From Fibrobacter sp. (lineage in GTDB: Bacteria; Fibrobacterota; Fibrobacteria; Fibrobacterales; Fibrobacteraceae), in the NCBI GenBank assembly GCA_024398965.1, contig JAKSIF010000017.1, forward strand, positions 1-55,777: 55,777 nucleotides of DNA. The letters are read 5' to 3'. The notes under the pieces were generated by a model that was not told the origin of the DNA, made no database searches, and saw only the letters and a program-made list of their open reading frames with translations. The position numbers were made by a program, and so were the translations under genes. Positions 1 through 7,779 of the stretch are shown here, in pieces (within the stretch, counting starts at the first letter, position 1; each line of letters starts with the position of its first letter).

Positions 1-111
1 ATGCTGAATGACGCCTTCCTGGGATTCTCTGCCGTGGCATTTGGCCTGGTGATTTGGCTTGCCATGCTCCTCATTAAAGACCCCAAGGGTCGTTTCCATA
101 AGGTGGCATAA
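1..111 (+). CDS. C-terminal end of a membrane transporter (partial)
   Basis: The window opens inside a reading frame that stops at 109-111. The visible 36 residues are one hydrophobic helix (FGLVIWLAMLLI) followed by a short basic tail ending in FHKVA. This is how many MFS-type permeases end, with the last membrane helix and a cytoplasmic positive tail, but the fragment is too short to name the family. The stop codon is directly followed by the ATG of the next gene, so the two are almost certainly cotranscribed. An internal ATG at position 1 could be mistaken for a start; the hydrophobic content fits a longer upstream gene better. Confidence 0.5.
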   Translation: MLNDAFLGFSAVAFGLVIWLAMLLIKDPKGRFHKVA

Positions 112-1119
112 ATGGATCGTCGTGATTTTATAAAGACTGTAGGCTCTGCCGCATTGATCAGCGCCATGGCTACTCCCGTTTTTGGTAAGCCCAAGAACCA
201 GGAAGTGAAGGAAGCCGGCAAGGATGTTTCCAACGTCTATTTCACCAAGGATCTTTCTGCCGAAGGCCTCATCAAGTTGTACAACAAGGTGAACCAGAAT
301 ATTTCCGGCAAGGTGGCCATCAAGGTTCACACCGGCGAAAAGAACGGCCCCAACATTTTGCCCCGCGAATGGGTGAAGGCTGTGCAGGCCCTGATTCCCA
401 ATTCCAATATCGTGGAAACCAACACTTACTACCATCCCAGCGACCGCGACACCACCGAAAAGCATCGCGAGACTTTGAAGGTAAACGGCTGGACTTTCTG
501 CCCTGTAGATATCATGGACGAAGAAGGCACTGTGATGCTCCCTGTTCCTGGCGGCAAGCACTTTAAGGAAATGAGCATGGGCGGCCACATCGTGAATTAC
601 GATTCCATGGTGGTGCTGACCCACTTCAAGGGCCATACCATGGGCGGTTTCGGCGGTTCCCTCAAGAACATCGCCATCGGCTGTGCCGACGCCAATGTGG
701 GCAAGAAGATGATCCACGAAAAGATGGAAGATCCGGATTACAACGCAAAGCCGGAACTTTACCCCAAGTGGAGCAATAGCGGCAAGCGCTTCATGGAAGC
801 CATGGCTGAATCCGGCAAGGCGACTGTCAATCATTTCAAGGGCAAGATGTGCTTTATCAATGTACTGCGCCGTATGTCCGTGGACTGCGACTGTGCTGGC
901 GTTGGCGCTGCCGAACCCACCTGCCGTGACATCGGTATCCTTGCTTCCACCGATATTCTCGCTGTGGACCAGGCCAGCGTAGACATGGTTTACAAGCTGC
1001 CCATTGGCGAACTGAAGGATATCAAGGAACGTATCGAAACTCGCGAAGGCTTGCATCAGCTCCCTGCCATGGAAGCTCTGAAGATGGGCAACCGCAAGTA
1101 TCGTATCATTGAACTTTAA
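112..1119 (+). CDS. Twin-arginine signal DUF362 protein (copy 1)
   Basis: A 335-residue protein that begins MDRRDFIKTVGSAALISAM, a textbook Tat signal: RRDFIK followed by a weakly hydrophobic stretch ending near residue 25. The mature part matches the DUF362 family, with the conserved VAIKVHTGE segment near residue 70, HFKGH near 170 and a cysteine cluster (MCFINV, then DCDC and PTC) at about 245-270 that plausibly binds an iron-sulfur cluster. Tat export carries folded, often cofactor-loaded proteins, which fits. Function is unknown; DUF362 proteins often occur with redox genes. It starts on the base after the upstream transporter's stop and overlaps nothing. A close paralogue follows at once, then tatA and tatC. 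Confidence 0.85.
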   Translation: MDRRDFIKTVGSAALISAMATPVFGKPKNQEVKEAGKDVSNVYFTKDLSAEGLIKLYNKVNQNISGKVAIKVHTGEKNGPNILPREWVKAVQALIPNSNIVETNTYYHPSDRDTTEKHRETLKVNGWTFCPVDIMDEEGTVMLPVPGGKHFKEMSMGGHIVNYDSMVVLTHFKGHTMGGFGGSLKNIAIGCADANVGKKMIHEKMEDPDYNAKPELYPKWSNSGKRFMEAMAESGKATVNHFKGKMCFINVLRRMSVDCDCAGVGAAEPTCRDIGILASTDILAVDQASVDMVYKLPIGELKDIKERIETREGLHQLPAMEALKMGNRKYRIIEL

Positions 1120-1132
1120 TAAAAAGGCCGTT

Positions 1133-2122
1133 ATGGATCGTCGTGATTTTCTTAAGGTTTCTGCGGGTGCCGTTGCTGTGGCTGGTCTTGCAAGTGCAGC
1201 AAACGCCGCTAACGCTGCTCCTGCAAAAAACTCCAAGGAGGACAAGGTGTCTACCGTCTATTTTACTAAGGATCTCAGTGCCGCTGGCGTTCTGAAACTT
1301 TACGAAAAGGTGAAGCAGAACATCTCTGGCAAGGTGGCCATCAAGCTCCATACCGGCGAACCTAACGGCCCTAACATTATTCCCCGCGAATGGGATGAAG
1401 CCTTGCAGAAGGCCATTCCTAACAGCACTATCGTAGAAACCAACACTCTTTACCAGGGCGGACGTTATACTACTGCAGACCACCGCAAGGCTCTCGAAGT
1501 CAATGGCTTTACCAAGTTCACCGTGGTGGACATTATGGACGAAGACGGCGAAACTCCCATTCCAGTGAAGGACGGTTACTGGCTCAAGGAATTGCATGTA
1601 GGCAAGCACATGCTGAACTACGATTCCATGGTGGTGTTCACCCACTTCAAGGGTCATGCCATGGGCGGCTTCGGCGGCTCCATGAAGAACATTGCCATCG
1701 GCTGTGCCGGCGGTCAGATAGGCAAGCGTGAAGTCCACATGAATACTTCCGACGTGAATGCCTCTGCCGATTGGATTATGGGTGCCAAGTTCATGGAACT
1801 GATGGGCGACTCCGCCAAGGCCACCTGCGATCATTTCAAGGGCAAGATGTGCTTTATCAATGTGCTGCGCCGTATGTCCGTGGACTGCGACTGCGCTGGT
1901 ACCAGTGCCGCGGAACCCACCTGCCGTGACATCGGTATCCTTGCGTCTACCGACATTCTGGCTGTGGACCAGGCCAGTATCGACATGGTGTACAAGCTTC
2001 CGCCTAAGGAACTGAAGGACCTGAAGGAACGAATTGAGTCCCGCGAAGGTCTGCATCAGCTTGATGCCATGGAACACCATAAGATGGGTTCCCGCAAGTA
2101 CAAGCTGGTGGAAGTTTTGTAA
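1133..2122 (+). CDS. Twin-arginine signal DUF362 protein (copy 2)
   Basis: A 329-residue paralogue of the preceding gene. I chose the ATG at 1133 because it places MDRRDFLK at the N-terminus as in copy 1; an earlier in-frame ATG at 1109 overlaps the end of copy 1. The Tat motif RRDFLK is followed by an Ala-rich hydrophobic stretch that ends in ANAANAA, a plausible cleavage region. The same HTGE, HFKGH and Cys-rich (DCDC, PTC) elements are present. Nucleotide identity with copy 1 is very uneven: high over the Cys-rich segment and lower elsewhere. It is probably exported by the TatAC encoded just downstream. The physiological substrate is unknown. Confidence 0.85.
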   Translation: MDRRDFLKVSAGAVAVAGLASAANAANAAPAKNSKEDKVSTVYFTKDLSAAGVLKLYEKVKQNISGKVAIKLHTGEPNGPNIIPREWDEALQKAIPNSTIVETNTLYQGGRYTTADHRKALEVNGFTKFTVVDIMDEDGETPIPVKDGYWLKELHVGKHMLNYDSMVVFTHFKGHAMGGFGGSMKNIAIGCAGGQIGKREVHMNTSDVNASADWIMGAKFMELMGDSAKATCDHFKGKMCFINVLRRMSVDCDCAGTSAAEPTCRDIGILASTDILAVDQASIDMVYKLPPKELKDLKERIESREGLHQLDAMEHHKMGSRKYKLVEVL

Positions 2123-2164
2123 CTTTCCATTGAACGGAAATTTTTATAAAGCGTCGAGGTTCCC

Positions 2165-2374
2165 ATGTCTCTTGGAATTCCAGAAATCATCCTGATTGTT
2201 GTTGTGGTTTTGCTGCTGTTCGGTGGCAAGCGCATTCCTGAACTGGCCCGCTCTCTTGGCCGTGCCCAGCACGAATACAAGAAGGCAAAGGACGCCCTGA
2301 AGGAAGAAGCTGAAGATTTGCAAAAGACCGTTGAAAAGGTCGGCGAAGCAGAAGCCAAGAAGGAACAGGGCTAA
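2165..2374 (+). CDS. tatA: Twin-arginine translocase subunit TatA/TatE
   Basis: A 69-residue protein with the TatA architecture: a short N-terminal membrane helix at residues 6-21, the hinge and [14 protein letters not shown] amphipathic segment at 20-33, then a charged Lys/Glu-rich cytoplasmic tail. TatA oligomers form the passage for folded proteins that carry RR signals. TatA and TatB look alike at this length; the [14 protein letters not shown] element and the absence of another tatA/B here suggest a single bifunctional TatA. A GAGG ribosome site lies 7-8 bases before the ATG. It sits between two likely Tat substrates and tatC. Confidence 0.93.
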   Translation: MSLGIPEIILIVVVVLLLFGGKRIPELARSLGRAQHEYKKAKDALKEEAEDLQKTVEKVGEAEAKKEQG

Positions 2375-2400
2375 AAGGACGACTTTGGTGCGGCCAAGTC

Positions 2401-2420
2401 ATCCTCGCGAAAGCGAGGAT
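2401..2420 (+). promoter_or_regulatory. Perfect GAAA-tetraloop hairpin between tatA and tatC
   Basis: ATCCTCGC-GAAA-GCGAGGAT is an exact eight-pair stem closed by a GNRA-type tetraloop. No run of T follows, so it is not an ordinary terminator. It ends ten bases before the tatC start and covers the region where a ribosome site would lie; tatC has no visible Shine-Dalgarno sequence. It may protect the 3' end of a processed tatA message or reduce tatC translation, giving the usual excess of TatA over TatC. That role is inference. Confidence 0.6.
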
Positions 2421-2430
2421 CTAGCTTCGG

Positions 2431-3342
2431 ATGATCAGTAAAGATTCTCAGGAACAGACGTTGGTCTCTCATTTGGAGGCCTTGCGTACGGCGCTGATTC
2501 ACTGTTTTGTGGCGCTAGGCATCGGGATTATCCCGATGTTTTTGTTGTCGTCCTATGTTCTTGACTGGTTCAGCGCAGAACTTGTGGCCCAGAGTGGTGC
2601 CACCCTCCATTACTTTTCCCCAATGGAAGTGTTCCTGCTGCAACTAAAAATCGCGGCACTTATGGATTGCGTCATCTGTTCTCCGTACATTGCCTGGAAC
2701 TTGTGGAAGTTCGTGCTGCCGGGCCTTTACGAAAACGAACGGAAGTTTGTTCGTTCTATCGTGTGGATGACCAGCGGGCTTTTTGTTTCGGGCGTGGTGT
2801 TCTGCCTGGGAATTTGCTTTCCGCTGGTGGTGCGCTTCGGTATGAGTTTTGAAAGTGCGAACCTGCAGCCGATTTTCGGTGTAGAAAATATCGTTACCCT
2901 GGCGCTGTGGCTGTCTCTCGCCTTTGGATGCATGTTCCAGTTCCCGCTGGTGACTTACGCCTTGATTCGTTCCGGCGTTGTTTATTACGAAACCGTCTGT
3001 CACGCCCGCCCTTATGTGGTGGTGGGCATTCTTGTGTTGGCCGCATTGCTGACTCCTCCGGATATTATTAGCCAGCTGATTCTGGGCGCTCCCACTTACT
3101 TGCTTTTCGAAGCCGGCCTGTTTGCCGCACGAAAGTATAAAGGCGAACAGTTCAAGGAATACAACGAAGAAAATGCTCCGAACAGGGTGGAACCGAAAAC
3201 TCAGGAATCGCGCAGCACCCAAGATTCCGCGACGCAGAAATCTGCAAATCAAGATTCCCAGGATGATGTGGACTTTACAAAGGCTTCTTCTCCGTATCAA
3301 GTTGGAACAGAGCGGAATGCAGACAAGTGGAAACCTAATTAA
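2431..3342 (+). CDS. tatC: Sec-independent translocase subunit TatC
   Basis: A 303-residue polytopic membrane protein. Near the N-terminus it has SHLEALRTALIHCF, matching the conserved TatC cytoplasmic segment, then about six hydrophobic helices up to residue 230. TatC is the receptor that recognises twin-arginine signals and nucleates TatA assembly. The family core is about 240-250 residues; here an extra hydrophilic Gln/Ser/Thr/Asn-rich tail of some 60 residues follows, probably cytoplasmic and disordered. It lies 56 bases behind tatA, with a hairpin in the gap, and no ribosome site is evident. The next gene begins 17 bases downstream. Confidence 0.93.
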   Translation: MISKDSQEQTLVSHLEALRTALIHCFVALGIGIIPMFLLSSYVLDWFSAELVAQSGATLHYFSPMEVFLLQLKIAALMDCVICSPYIAWNLWKFVLPGLYENERKFVRSIVWMTSGLFVSGVVFCLGICFPLVVRFGMSFESANLQPIFGVENIVTLALWLSLAFGCMFQFPLVTYALIRSGVVYYETVCHARPYVVVGILVLAALLTPPDIISQLILGAPTYLLFEAGLFAARKYKGEQFKEYNEENAPNRVEPKTQESRSTQDSATQKSANQDSQDDVDFTKASSPYQVGTERNADKWKPN

Positions 3343-3359
3343 TGATGGCTTAAAGGATT

Positions 3360-3974
3360 ATGACTGAGCTGGAAAAAATGTTGGCAGGGAAAATTTATGA
3401 TCCCGCGGATGAAACCTTGGCAAAGCTAAGGTCGAAGGCTCATGGATTATGCCTGAAATATAATCAGCTGCTTGAAACGGATTCCTCTCGCCAGAACATT
3501 CTTGATGAACTTTTGCCTCATAGGGGAGAAAACGTATATCTGCAAGGGCCCATTCAGTTTGACTATGGATGTAATACCTTTATAGGCAAGAATTCCTATG
3601 CCAATTTCAATTTTACATGTCTTGATTGTTGCCCTGTAACTATTGGTGAAAATGTTTTCTTTGGTCCTAATGTATCTCTGTTGACACCTATACATCCTTT
3701 AAGATATCAGGATCGAAATCCTTATCGCAGGGAAGATGGCGTTAACACGGATCGCGAGTACGCAAAACCGATCATCATTAAGGATAATTGCTGGATTGCG
3801 GGAAACGTTACCATATGTGGTGGCGTTACTATTGGAGCGGGCTCCGTGATAGGTGCAGGAAGTGTCGTAACCAGGGATATTCCTGAAAATGTATTGGCAG
3901 CAGGTGTTCCCTGCAAGGTGATTCGCGAAATTACGGAAGAGGATCGCCTGGAAAATCATCCGGAATTATTTTGA
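3360..3974 (+). CDS. Maltose/galactoside O-acetyltransferase-like enzyme
   Basis: A 204-residue left-handed beta-helix acetyltransferase of the Maa/LacA/NodL type. The N-terminal Mac domain (LEKMLAGKIYDPADETL) is followed by hexapeptide repeats such as ITIGENVFFG-type turns and the run VTIGAGSVIGAGSVV, ending in VLAAGVPCKVIREI. The likely catalytic His lies in TPIHPL near residue 113. The family acetylates sugars with acetyl-CoA; the substrate here cannot be told. A TAAAGGA ribosome site precedes the start. It sits between tatC and larB and overlaps the region just ahead of larB, so it may simply ride in the operon. Two related sequences occur later in the window (a gene at 10682 and a remnant at 7066). 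Confidence 0.85.
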   Translation: MTELEKMLAGKIYDPADETLAKLRSKAHGLCLKYNQLLETDSSRQNILDELLPHRGENVYLQGPIQFDYGCNTFIGKNSYANFNFTCLDCCPVTIGENVFFGPNVSLLTPIHPLRYQDRNPYRREDGVNTDREYAKPIIIKDNCWIAGNVTICGGVTIGAGSVIGAGSVVTRDIPENVLAAGVPCKVIREITEEDRLENHPELF

Positions 3975-3985
3975 AGAATTTGACT

Positions 3986-4696
3986 ATGAAGAACTCTCTT
4001 GCAAATGAACGTTATGAAGACATTGGCTTTGCCAAGCTGGATATCAGCCGTGAAAAACGTACTGGTACAGCCGAGGCAATCTACTGCTCCGGAAAAACAA
4101 AGGAACAGCTTCTGAAAATTCTCCAGACCTTCAAGGAGAATGGATGTTCCGTTCTCGGAACCAAGTGTAGCGCCGAACAGTACGAGTTTGTAAGAGCGAA
4201 AATGCCCCAAGCTTGCTATAACGAAACTGCAAAAATCATCTCCATAAAAGCGGTCAAGGGCGATCATTCCAACGCTTCAAAGAAATCAGCAAAACTGCGC
4301 GGAACAGTCGCGGTCTGCTGTGCAGGAACCGCTGATTTGCCCATCGCTGAAGAAGCTGCCATGACCGCTGAATTTTTTGGAGCCAAGGTTTCGCGACATT
4401 ATGATGTTGGCATTGCCGGCCTCCATCGTTTGCTTTCCAAAATTGATGAAATTCGCAAGGCGGATGTGGTTATCGCTGTGGCTGGTATGGAAGGGGCGCT
4501 GGCTGGTGTCATTGCTGGGCTCGTAAAAGCACCCGTGATTGCAGTGCCGACATCCGTTGGCTACGGCGCCTCGTTTCAAGGTGTCGCACCACTTCTAACA
4601 ATGCTGAATACCTGCGCCGAGGGCGTTACCGTGGTGAACATCGACAACGGTTTTGGCGCTGCCGTAAGCGCTTGCCGTATGCTGAGGATTAAGTAA
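3986..4696 (+). CDS. larB: Nickel-pincer cofactor biosynthesis protein LarB
   Basis: A 236-residue protein matching LarB, the enzyme that carboxylates and hydrolyses nicotinic acid adenine dinucleotide in the first step of the nickel-pincer nucleotide made for lactate racemase LarA. The C-terminal two thirds is the PurE-like domain: VAVCCAGTADLPIAEEA, then AVAGMEGALAGVIAGLV and PTSVGYGASFQG, which lie in the nucleotide-binding core. I prefer the ATG at 3986; a TTG at 3971 would extend it by five residues and overlap the acetyltransferase stop. larC begins two bases after the stop, a tight pair. LarE, the sulfur-transfer enzyme, is not in this window. Confidence 0.9.
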   Translation: MKNSLANERYEDIGFAKLDISREKRTGTAEAIYCSGKTKEQLLKILQTFKENGCSVLGTKCSAEQYEFVRAKMPQACYNETAKIISIKAVKGDHSNASKKSAKLRGTVAVCCAGTADLPIAEEAAMTAEFFGAKVSRHYDVGIAGLHRLLSKIDEIRKADVVIAVAGMEGALAGVIAGLVKAPVIAVPTSVGYGASFQGVAPLLTMLNTCAEGVTVVNIDNGFGAAVSACRMLRIK

Positions 4697-4698
4697 TT

Positions 4699-5973
4699 AT
4701 GAAATATCTTTATCTGGACGGATCTTGTGGAATCAGTGGCGACATGACTGTTGCCGCCTTGCTGGATTTGGGCGCATCCCGTGAAAAGCTGGAGGCTGCC
4801 ATCAACAGCATGCACCTGGATGGAATGCATTGCCACTTCGGTCGTGGAAATTCCTACAGTATCGCTGGAGCAACTTTTGATGTCCATGTGCATACCCATC
4901 ATGGCGAAGAAAGCGCAGACCACGTGCATGCTCACGAAGAAGGTTACGTAGAACACCACCACGAGCATCACCACTCTCACGAGCATCGTCATCTAAAGGA
5001 ATGTTACGACATCCTGGACCATGTAGCAGGTCATGGAACTCTTTCCCAGAATGCACTCGCCATTGCCAAGAAAATTTTTCTGATTATCGCCGAAGCAGAA
5101 GCAAAGGCCCACGGCGTCGCTGTAGAGGATGTTCACTTTCATGAAGTGGGCGCCATCGACTCCATCGTAGATATTATGGCGGTGGCCATCTTGGTAGATG
5201 ACTTGCAGGAAACTCAAGGTGTTTCTCAAGTTGTGGTGACTGGCCTTAATGAAGGTACGGGTTTTGTACAAACCCAGCACGGTATGCTTCCGATTCCTGT
5301 TCCCGCAGTGGCAAGCATTGCAGAAGCTGCAGGCATTGCACTTCACATTACCGAAACCAAGGGCGAAATGGTGACTCCTACGGGTATTGGCGTCGTTGCC
5401 GCTCTCCGCACCTGCGAAAAACTTCCGGCCAACTACAAAATTTTAAAGTCTGGCATTGGTCTTGGCAAACGCGACTTTGGCCGCGCCAATTTCCTTCGCG
5501 CCCAGATTATTGAAGATGTTAGTTCCACGGGCAATTCCCCAAACGACTTGAACGTCACCATTCTGGAATGCAGCATCGATGACGCAAGCCCCGAGGAACT
5601 TGGCCTTGCCATGGATAAGATCATGGAAACTGGCGCCCGCGACGTTCATTTTATCCCGTGCTACATGAAAAAGAATCGCCCCGGTATTTTGCTTCGCGCC
5701 ATTGTAGATGGCGAAAAAATGGGGCAGGTTGAAACCGCTATTTTCAAGAATACAACAACCATCGGACTTCGTAGAATTCCCGTAGTTCGCAACTGCATGA
5801 GCCGCAGTTTCCTGGATGTTGAAACGCCCTTTGGAGTGGTAACTGTCAAGAAATGCGAACTTGGCGATATCGTGAAGTTTAAACCTGAGTTTGAAAGCGT
5901 CAAGGAAGTTGCTGAAAAGGCGGGAGTCTCCTTCCGTGAAATTTTTGACGCCGCAAGATCAAAAGCTCGTTAA
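4699..5973 (+). CDS. larC: Nickel insertion protein LarC (single reading frame)
   Basis: A 424-residue LarC, which uses CTP to insert nickel into the pincer precursor. N-terminal LDGSCGISGDMTVAALLDLG is the family start, and DVHFHEVGAIDSIVDIMA is a conserved central motif near residues 145-165. A histidine-rich stretch at residues 63-98 holds 16 His and probably binds or stores nickel. In Lactiplantibacillus plantarum LarC is made from two frames by programmed frameshifting; here one uninterrupted frame covers both parts. It follows larB by two bases and is followed six bases on by a lipoprotein gene that may belong to a different function. Confidence 0.92.
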   Translation: MKYLYLDGSCGISGDMTVAALLDLGASREKLEAAINSMHLDGMHCHFGRGNSYSIAGATFDVHVHTHHGEESADHVHAHEEGYVEHHHEHHHSHEHRHLKECYDILDHVAGHGTLSQNALAIAKKIFLIIAEAEAKAHGVAVEDVHFHEVGAIDSIVDIMAVAILVDDLQETQGVSQVVVTGLNEGTGFVQTQHGMLPIPVPAVASIAEAAGIALHITETKGEMVTPTGIGVVAALRTCEKLPANYKILKSGIGLGKRDFGRANFLRAQIIEDVSSTGNSPNDLNVTILECSIDDASPEELGLAMDKIMETGARDVHFIPCYMKKNRPGILLRAIVDGEKMGQVETAIFKNTTTIGLRRIPVVRNCMSRSFLDVETPFGVVTVKKCELGDIVKFKPEFESVKEVAEKAGVSFREIFDAARSKAR

Positions 5974-5979
5974 GGAAGT

Positions 5980-6498
5980 ATGAAACATCTATTTGGTTTG
6001 CTTTATGCCGCATTTGTGATGTGGCCTCTATGCGCTTGCGCAGATTCTGGTTCAAGTGCGGAACAGAACTCAATCGCTGTTGAAAATAGTTCATCAAGCG
6101 AACAATCCGTCCAAATTAGCAGTTCCTCATCGGCAAAAATTGAAATGAACAAAATCAAGATCACCATCGGCTCTCAAGAATTCACAGCAACTCTGGCAGA
6201 CAACGCCACTGCCAAGGCATTTGCCGAACGTCTTCCCCTGACCGTTTCCATGACAGAACTTCACGGCAACGAATATTACGTCTACCTAGATTCCGGTTTC
6301 AAGACCACAGGCTACGCCCCCGACACAATCAAGAAAGGCGACATCAAGGTTTATGGTTCCGACTGCCTCGTCTTTTTCTACGAGACCTTCAGCAATCCAG
6401 GCTACAGTTACAGCGACATCGGAACTTTTGAAAATCCAGACAGTTTAAAGGACTCCCTAAAAGCTGGCGCCAAAAAAATCACAATCCAAAGTTTTTAA
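5980..6498 (+). CDS. Cyclophilin-like fold lipoprotein
   Basis: A 172-residue exported protein. The signal peptide ends in the lipobox-like LCAC around residues 17-20, then a Ser-rich linker to about residue 50 that is typical of Fibrobacter lipoproteins. The remaining domain (KIKITIGSQEFTATLADN, FAERLPLTVSM, GDIKVYGSDCLVFFYE) matches the small cyclophilin-like domain often found beside flavodoxin and aldo/keto reductase genes in gut bacteria. Whether it has prolyl isomerase activity is unknown. It starts six bases after larC and lies 30 bases before a flavodoxin-like gene, so it fits better with that downstream cluster. An AAGGAAG ribosome site precedes it. Confidence 0.75.
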   Translation: MKHLFGLLYAAFVMWPLCACADSGSSAEQNSIAVENSSSSEQSVQISSSSSAKIEMNKIKITIGSQEFTATLADNATAKAFAERLPLTVSMTELHGNEYYVYLDSGFKTTGYAPDTIKKGDIKVYGSDCLVFFYETFSNPGYSYSDIGTFENPDSLKDSLKAGAKKITIQSF

Positions 6499-6528
6499 TT
6501 CACGCAGCATTTTCATGGAGACACGCAA

Positions 6529-7065
6529 ATGAAAAAAGTTCTCGTTATTTCTTCCAGCCTCCGTAAGGGAAGCAACTCCGACATTCTTGCAAAAGAGTTC
6601 GCCAAGGGCGCAAAGGACGCCGGTAACGAAGTGGAATACATTTCCCTGCAGGGCAAGAATATCGCATTCTGTCGCGGTTGCCTCGCCTGCCAAAAGAAGG
6701 GCAAGTGCGTCATCAAGGACGACGCCAACGAAATCACCGAAAAGATGAAGAACGCAGAAGTCATCGCCTTTGCAACGCCCATCTATTACTACGAAATGTG
6801 CGGTCAGCTAAAAACCATGCTGGACCGTGCCAATTCCCTTTACGCAAGCGAATACAAGTTCCGCGAAATCTACCTGCTGGCCACCGCCGCAGAAAATGAA
6901 AAGACCACCCCGAAGAACGCCATAAACGGAATCAAGGGCTGGATAGCCTGTTTCGACAACGTCAAGCTGAAGGGAACTGTTTTCGCCAGCGCCTTCGAGC
7001 CCAAGGAAACCGCAAGCAACAAGATCGCTCTCGCCGAAGCCTACAAGAAGGGAAGCAAGGTATAA
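6529..7065 (+). CDS. Flavodoxin-like NAD(P)H-dependent FMN reductase family protein
   Basis: A 178-residue flavoprotein. VLVISSSLRKGSNSDILA near the N-terminus is the FMN phosphate loop, and ATPIYYYEMCGQLKTMLDR at about 85-103 is the conserved substrate-side segment. A CRGCLAC cluster near residue 50, with a further Cys in GKC, resembles iron-sulfur flavoproteins and suggests redox-active thiols or a cluster. Family members move electrons between pyridine nucleotides and quinones, nitro compounds or partner proteins. Directly after the stop codon, and in the same frame, lies the tail of an unrelated acetyltransferase, so the 3' end of this locus has been rearranged; the protein end (GSKV) itself looks normal. 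Confidence 0.85.
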   Translation: MKKVLVISSSLRKGSNSDILAKEFAKGAKDAGNEVEYISLQGKNIAFCRGCLACQKKGKCVIKDDANEITEKMKNAEVIAFATPIYYYEMCGQLKTMLDRANSLYASEYKFREIYLLATAAENEKTTPKNAINGIKGWIACFDNVKLKGTVFASAFEPKETASNKIALAEAYKKGSKV

Positions 7066-7125
7066 AACGTCGCCCCCAACACGGTGGTAGGCGGCGTCCC
7101 TGCGAAAGTCATAAAGACAATTTAA
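7066..7125 (+). pseudogene. 3' remnant of a hexapeptide O-acetyltransferase gene
   Basis: The 19 codons after the flavodoxin stop read NVAPNTVVGGVPAKVIKTI and then a stop. This is the characteristic closing segment of Maa-type acetyltransferases; compare [19 protein letters not shown] at the end of the gene at 10682. No start codon or upstream acetyltransferase sequence is present, so it is a relic left by a deletion or recombination. Confidence 0.75.
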
Positions 7126-7137
7126 CGCTATTGTGAC

Positions 7138-7654
7138 TTACTTCTCAAACAGGTTCTGTGCATTTTTGTACAGGACCTGTTCTACATTTTGAGAAACAAT
7201 TTCTTGCAGATTTTTCTTTAGAATAGACAAGTTCTTTATCAGAACAGGTTCAGCGACGTAGGGATAATCCGTTCCATAAAGCAGATGTTCGGGAGTGGTA
7301 ATTGTCAAAAGTTCACGAATAGTTTCTGGAGTTGCGGCCCCAGCCAAGTCGTAGTAGAAAGCTTCCAAATTCTTTGCGATGTCGACGCCTTTCAAATACC
7401 CGCCGTTATCAGGGCTGGGGCGCAGGCAATGTCAAAATGGAAGTCTGTATGCCGGCGGCATCCATAAACTTGATATGTTTTTCAAGATTCCACTGAGGAA
7501 TGGGAAAATCTTCATCAAGAAGGGCATTATGTTTTTCCAAATAATCCCGATAGGATTTAGGAATCATGTGGGAATGGGTATCGATGGGTTTCTGTGCGTA
7601 AGTCATATTTGCAAGAACAAAGATTGGTAGGATTTTCAGTAAAAGCTTTTTCAT
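7138..7654 (-). pseudogene. Amidohydrolase (Amidohydro_2 type) with internal deletion
   Basis: Two pieces of one metal-dependent amidohydrolase lie in different frames. The 5' piece (from the ATG at 7654) has a signal peptide, then IDTHSHMIP, the HxH metal motif, and runs to GIQTSILTLPAPQP before a stop at about 7409. The 3' piece (7395 to 7138) has NLEAFYYDLAGAATPETI and LLYGTDYPY, which hold the family's last metal-binding Asp. Intact relatives are near 300 residues; the roughly 100 residues between the pieces, with the central histidines, are missing. The junction near 7400-7412 is both a deletion and a frameshift, so no active enzyme is expected. The promoter upstream looks intact. Confidence 0.85.
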
Positions 7655-7661
7655 AAACCAC

Positions 7662-7692
7662 AATATAATACCTAGAGTTCGCTCAAAGTCAA
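7662..7692 (-). promoter_or_regulatory. MerR-type promoter of the amidohydrolase pseudogene
   Basis: On the minus strand TTGACT (7687-7692) and TATATT (7662-7667) are separated by exactly 19 bases. That long spacer is the hallmark of promoters twisted into shape by MerR-family activators. The spacer holds the dyad CCTAGAGTTCGCTCAA, close in form to the SoxR box. The -10 ends seven bases before the ATG at 7654, so transcription should start at the start codon itself. Confidence 0.65.
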
Positions 7693-7779
7693 TGGGTAGA
7701 GCGCAAAAAATCGCCACACATTTTCAGTGGGCGACTTTTCTAGAAATTGAATTTATGTGCTATTGCGAAAAGTTGAATC

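Noticed and set aside
1106-2080. Long open frame antisense to the second DUF362 gene
   Set aside because: It is the mirror of a well-supported coding frame and encodes no recognisable protein. The same holds for long antisense frames at 15927-16928, 39213-40724 and 47624-48739.
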